64,000 nt of DNA from Candidatus Fusicatenibacter intestinigallinarum. Lineage in GTDB: Bacteria > Bacillota > Clostridia > Lachnospirales > Lachnospiraceae. The DNA is taken from contig DWWU01000038.1 in assembly GCA_019119555.1 (NCBI GenBank), positions 1 through 64,000 of the forward strand, in the 5' to 3' direction. The notes beneath the pieces were generated by a model. It ran no database searches. It was not told the origin of the DNA and saw only the letters and a list, made by a program, of their open reading frames with translations. The position numbers and the translations under genes were made by a program. The first letter of the stretch is position 1; each line of letters starts with the position of its first letter. This document shows, piece after piece, positions 61,876 to 64,000 of the stretch.

Positions 61876-62760
61876 ATGAATACGGAACAAAACAGAAAAT
61901 ATAGCGGAAAAGAAGCGGAGGAGACAAAAGTTCCCGTGACCGCCGGAACGGAAGACGAGACGCTGCAGGCAGAACATATGGAAGACAGCGACCGGGAGGA
62001 AATCCATGAGGGAAAAAATCCGATTCAGGTAGCTGACCGGCTGTTCCTTACGATGGAAGTGCTCGCTCAGAAGGGACCGATGGGACTGATGGAGCTTTCC
62101 AATCAGCTGAATCTGCACAAGAGCACGGTTCACCGCCTGCTGAATTCCCTGATTTATATGGGATATGCGAGACAGGATTTCGAATCGGGAAAGTACAGTC
62201 TGACCTATAAGCTCCTGGAATTGTCCAATCAGCTGCTGGCTCATGTGGATGTGATCGAGATTGTACGGCCGTATCTGAAGAAACTGATGCGTCAGACCGG
62301 TGAGACCGTCCATTTCGTCCAGAAGGATGGAAATTATGCGGTCTATATTGATAAAGTGGAATCGGATCAGAATTCGGTGCGCATGGTATCCAAGGTAGGA
62401 AGCCGGATTCCGCTGTACTGCTCCGGCGTTGGAAAAGCGATGGCGGCGCAGATGACAGAAGAGCAGGTGCGCGCAATGTGGGAGAAAAGCCGCATCCGTG
62501 CACTGACGCCCCATACGATCGTGGACTACAGCGAATATCTGAAAGCGCTGGAGGAAGTGCGGCGGAAGGGATATGCCCTGGACAATGAAGAAAATGAACT
62601 GGGAGTCCGCTGTATTGCCGCAGGCGTGACGGATTACAAAGGACGTCCCAAATATGCGTTCAGCATTTCCGCGCCGGTCAGCAGGATGGATGATCAGCGG
62701 GTGGAGGAACTGGCGTATTACGTGTTGAAAATGAAGGATGAGATCGCACGGGAAATCTAG
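61876..62760 (+). CDS. IclR family transcriptional regulator
   Basis: 294 residues. A charged N-terminal extension of about 45 residues precedes the winged helix (VADRLFLTMEVLAQKGPMGLMELSNQLNLHKSTVHRLLNSLIYMGYA) and an IclR effector domain (ETVHFVQKDGNYAVYIDKVES, then IPLYCSGVGKAMAA and LGVRCIAAGV). It is divergent from eda-kdgK and probably controls it in response to a ketodeoxy sugar acid, as KdgR does in enterobacteria. An alternative ATG at 61849 has no ribosome site. Confidence 0.88.
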   Translation: MNTEQNRKYSGKEAEETKVPVTAGTEDETLQAEHMEDSDREEIHEGKNPIQVADRLFLTMEVLAQKGPMGLMELSNQLNLHKSTVHRLLNSLIYMGYARQDFESGKYSLTYKLLELSNQLLAHVDVIEIVRPYLKKLMRQTGETVHFVQKDGNYAVYIDKVESDQNSVRMVSKVGSRIPLYCSGVGKAMAAQMTEEQVRAMWEKSRIRALTPHTIVDYSEYLKALEEVRRKGYALDNEENELGVRCIAAGVTDYKGRPKYAFSISAPVSRMDDQRVEELAYYVLKMKDEIAREI

Positions 62761-62766
62761 AAAAAT

Positions 62767-62794
62767 TATTGTGTTCCGCTGGCTGAACTGTTGC
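62767..62794. repeat. Degenerate MITE-type palindrome (copy 21)
   Basis: TATTGTGTTCCGCT followed by GGCTGAACTGTTGC; the right half is well kept, the left half eroded. Confidence 0.6.
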
Positions 62795-62807
62795 AAATGA
62801 TTTGCAG

Positions 62808-62860
62808 GTTACAGTTCAGCCAGGTCTGTGCGCCGCAGTTTGCGGGATGCGCACTCGGCG
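62808..62860 (+). repeat. Truncated long MITE (copy 22)
   Basis: GTTACAGTTCAGCCAGGTCTG is identical to the left end of the element at 51139; then GTGCGCC...GCGCAC forms a different hairpin and the rest is missing. Confidence 0.65.
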
Positions 62861-63108
62861 AAGGAGAAGTATGAGAAAATGGGAGGAAACAGGCGGAAGC
62901 CGGTTGCCTTCCGTTTTTATTTCCGGCGAATGAAAGAAAACGATCAAAAGATCTAATTTTCTGAATTATAGTAGTGCAAAGTGTAAAAAAATAACAATAA
63001 AAATCTATTAAATAATCTATTTGATAATTTGTGGCGAATTTCCGGAATGTGTGCTAAAATAAATTTATCAAAAGTGATCGTGATATTCTTTAGAAAGGAG
63101 AGGTGATT

Positions 63109-63711
63109 ATGGGTGTTATAACAATTGGCCGACAGTACGGAAGCGATGGCCGAAAAATCGCGCAGGAACTGGCGAACCGTCTCGGATTTCAGTTTTATGA
63201 CAAAGAATTGATACGTCTGGCAGCGGCAGAGAGCAACATCCCTTATGACGAGCTGGTAAAAGCAGATGAGAAACGTGCACGAATCTGGGCGTATCCGGCA
63301 GAAAATGAAATACCTACGGATGATCGCTGGTATTACTCCGTAAACGACATTCTGTACGACACGGAGAAAAAAATTATTACAGAGAAAGCAGAAAAAGAAG
63401 ACTGTGTGATCGTGGGAAGATGTGCAAACTATATTCTCAGAGGCAGAAGCGACTGCCTGAGCGTATTTGTCTATGCGCCGATGGATTTCCGGATTCGGAC
63501 AGTCATGGAGCGGGAGTACCTGAGTGAAAAGGAAGCCCGGGCACGAATCAGAAAGATGGATAAGCAGAGAAGATATCATTACAACTATTTTACCGACCGG
63601 AACTGGGAGAATATGGATGAGTATGATTTCTGTATCGACAGCAGTAAATGTTCCATCGAAAAGTGTGCGAAGGTGCTTGAGGGTGTATATCATTCGCTGA
63701 GAGCATACTAA
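63109..63711 (+). CDS. Cytidylate kinase-like family protein (first of a tandem pair)
   Basis: 200 residues, AGAAAGGAGAGG before ATG 63109. MGVITIGRQYGSDGRKIAQELA is a P-loop-like start (GRQYGSDGRKI) typical of the cytidylate-kinase-like family PF13189. FYDKELIRLAA and VIVGRCANYIL follow, with a C-terminal REYLSEKEARARIRKMDKQRRYHY lid segment and DFCIDSS. True CMP kinases differ, so the substrate is uncertain. A tandem copy follows 43 bases on. Confidence 0.82.
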   Translation: MGVITIGRQYGSDGRKIAQELANRLGFQFYDKELIRLAAAESNIPYDELVKADEKRARIWAYPAENEIPTDDRWYYSVNDILYDTEKKIITEKAEKEDCVIVGRCANYILRGRSDCLSVFVYAPMDFRIRTVMEREYLSEKEARARIRKMDKQRRYHYNYFTDRNWENMDEYDFCIDSSKCSIEKCAKVLEGVYHSLRAY

Positions 63712-63726
63712 CGGTTCAGACGGCTG
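63708..63726. repeat. MITE half-element supplying a stop codon (copy 23)
   Basis: CTAACGGTTCAGACGGCTG matches half of the palindrome. Its TAA is the stop codon of the preceding gene. No second half remains. Confidence 0.5.
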
Positions 63727-63754
63727 TCTTTTTCGACGGAAAGGGGAAGCGAAT

Positions 63755-64000
63755 ATGGGTGTGATCACAATTGGAAGGCAGTATGGCAGTAATGGAAGAA
63801 GAATTGCCAGGGCTCTGGCGGATCGGATGGGCGTACATTTTTATGATAAGGAACTGATCCGTCTGGCATCCGAGCGCAGCGATATCCCTTACGAAGAGCT
63901 GCAGAAGGTAGACGAACAGAGGGCGAATCCCTGGAGATATCCGGTGGATGAGAAAATTCAGATGGAAAACAGGTTCCGTTTTTATCCGATGAACGACATG
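63755..64000 (+). CDS. Cytidylate kinase-like family protein, second tandem copy (partial)
   Basis: Runs off the right edge after 82 codons. ATG 63755 follows AAAGGGGAAG. MGVITIGRQYGSNGRRIARAL, then FYDKELIRLASERSDIPYEELQKVDEQRANPW, is closely parallel to the gene at 63109, so this is a tandem duplicate. The two share about two thirds of their residues over the visible part by eye. Confidence 0.85.
   Translation, partial: MGVITIGRQYGSNGRRIARALADRMGVHFYDKELIRLASERSDIPYEELQKVDEQRANPWRYPVDEKIQMENRFRFYPMNDM

Larger units (their letters stand above)
62761..63108. other. Intergenic region with MITE relics and an AT-rich promoter
   Basis: Two degraded MITE copies fill 62767-62860. From 62935 the sequence is AT-rich and ends in an extended -10 box TGCTAAAAT (63052-63060), a likely promoter for the kinase-like gene at 63109. 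No gene seen. Confidence 0.6.

Noticed and set aside
1-64000. REP/REPIN (RAYT-driven) identity for the palindromes
   Set aside because: Direct 8-bp flanking duplications and a 133-bp version with inverted ends fit a transposon better; no RAYT transposase gene is seen.

Overview
The window looks like a chromosomal segment of a gut-type Clostridia, most likely Lachnospiraceae (Bacillota). Supporting signs are strong AGGAGG ribosome sites, a T-box leader on cysES, the rlmB-sigH and cysS-mrnC gene order, several small families typical of this group (DUF5688, DUF6062, ThrE split into two proteins), and heterodimeric ABC exporters. Base composition is moderate, with a few AT-richer genes (a lipoprotein at 451, the GH43 gene at 30789, a DUF1835 gene at 45927) that stand out from their neighbours. 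The species cannot be fixed from the sequence alone.

Layout. 1-450: the 3' end of 23S rRNA, no 5S after it, then a divergent tRNA-Trp. 451-8100: lipoprotein, MATE pump, AlkD-like repair protein, an asparaginase plus ThrE-type exporter operon, and a large L,D-transpeptidase. 8135-15635: HAD phosphatase, mutY, glycosyltransferase, glycerol-1-phosphate dehydrogenase-like gene, ispF and a Ca2+-type P-ATPase. 15690-18750: a decayed area with a broken second P-ATPase, DUF5688, and a broken HTH-Uma2 gene. 18900-23763: tRNA-Arg, a membrane-anchored surface protein, an RsuA-family pseudouridine synthase, ligA and metA. 23882-29777: MarR regulator with a heterodimeric ABC exporter, then a single ABC exporter. 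29956-36638: DUF6062, GH43, a Cys T-box with cysE-cysS-mrnC, then rlmB-sigH. 36959-45848: a LacI regulator and mannoside catabolism genes (GH38, a frameshifted GH2, AGE-family isomerase, SGNH esterase). 45927-58222: DUF1835, tRNA-Thr, a second heterodimeric ABC exporter divergent from an AraC regulator, glnS, a MocR-like regulator and small genes. 58355-64000: a ketodeoxygluconate module (eda fusion and two PfkB kinases) divergent from an IclR regulator, then tandem cytidylate-kinase-like genes, the second cut by the window edge.

Two structures are not explained by ordinary annotation. First, a dispersed palindromic element occurs over twenty times. It has a 133-bp form and a 28-bp form that looks like its two terminal repeats joined. 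Many copies are flanked by 8-bp direct repeats, so it appears to be a miniature transposon; GTAA ends plus 8-bp duplications match the hallmarks of the IS66 family. Several copies supply stop codons or lie in promoters. Second, the L,D-transpeptidase and the surface protein at 19108 share a two-hairpin 5' leader, with compensatory changes in both stems and identical spacing to the start codon. This is a candidate undescribed cis-regulatory RNA for envelope genes.

Other points of note are an Arg in place of the PLP lysine in the MocR-like protein, a single-base frameshift in the beta-mannosidase, and an aldolase fused to a VOC-like domain.
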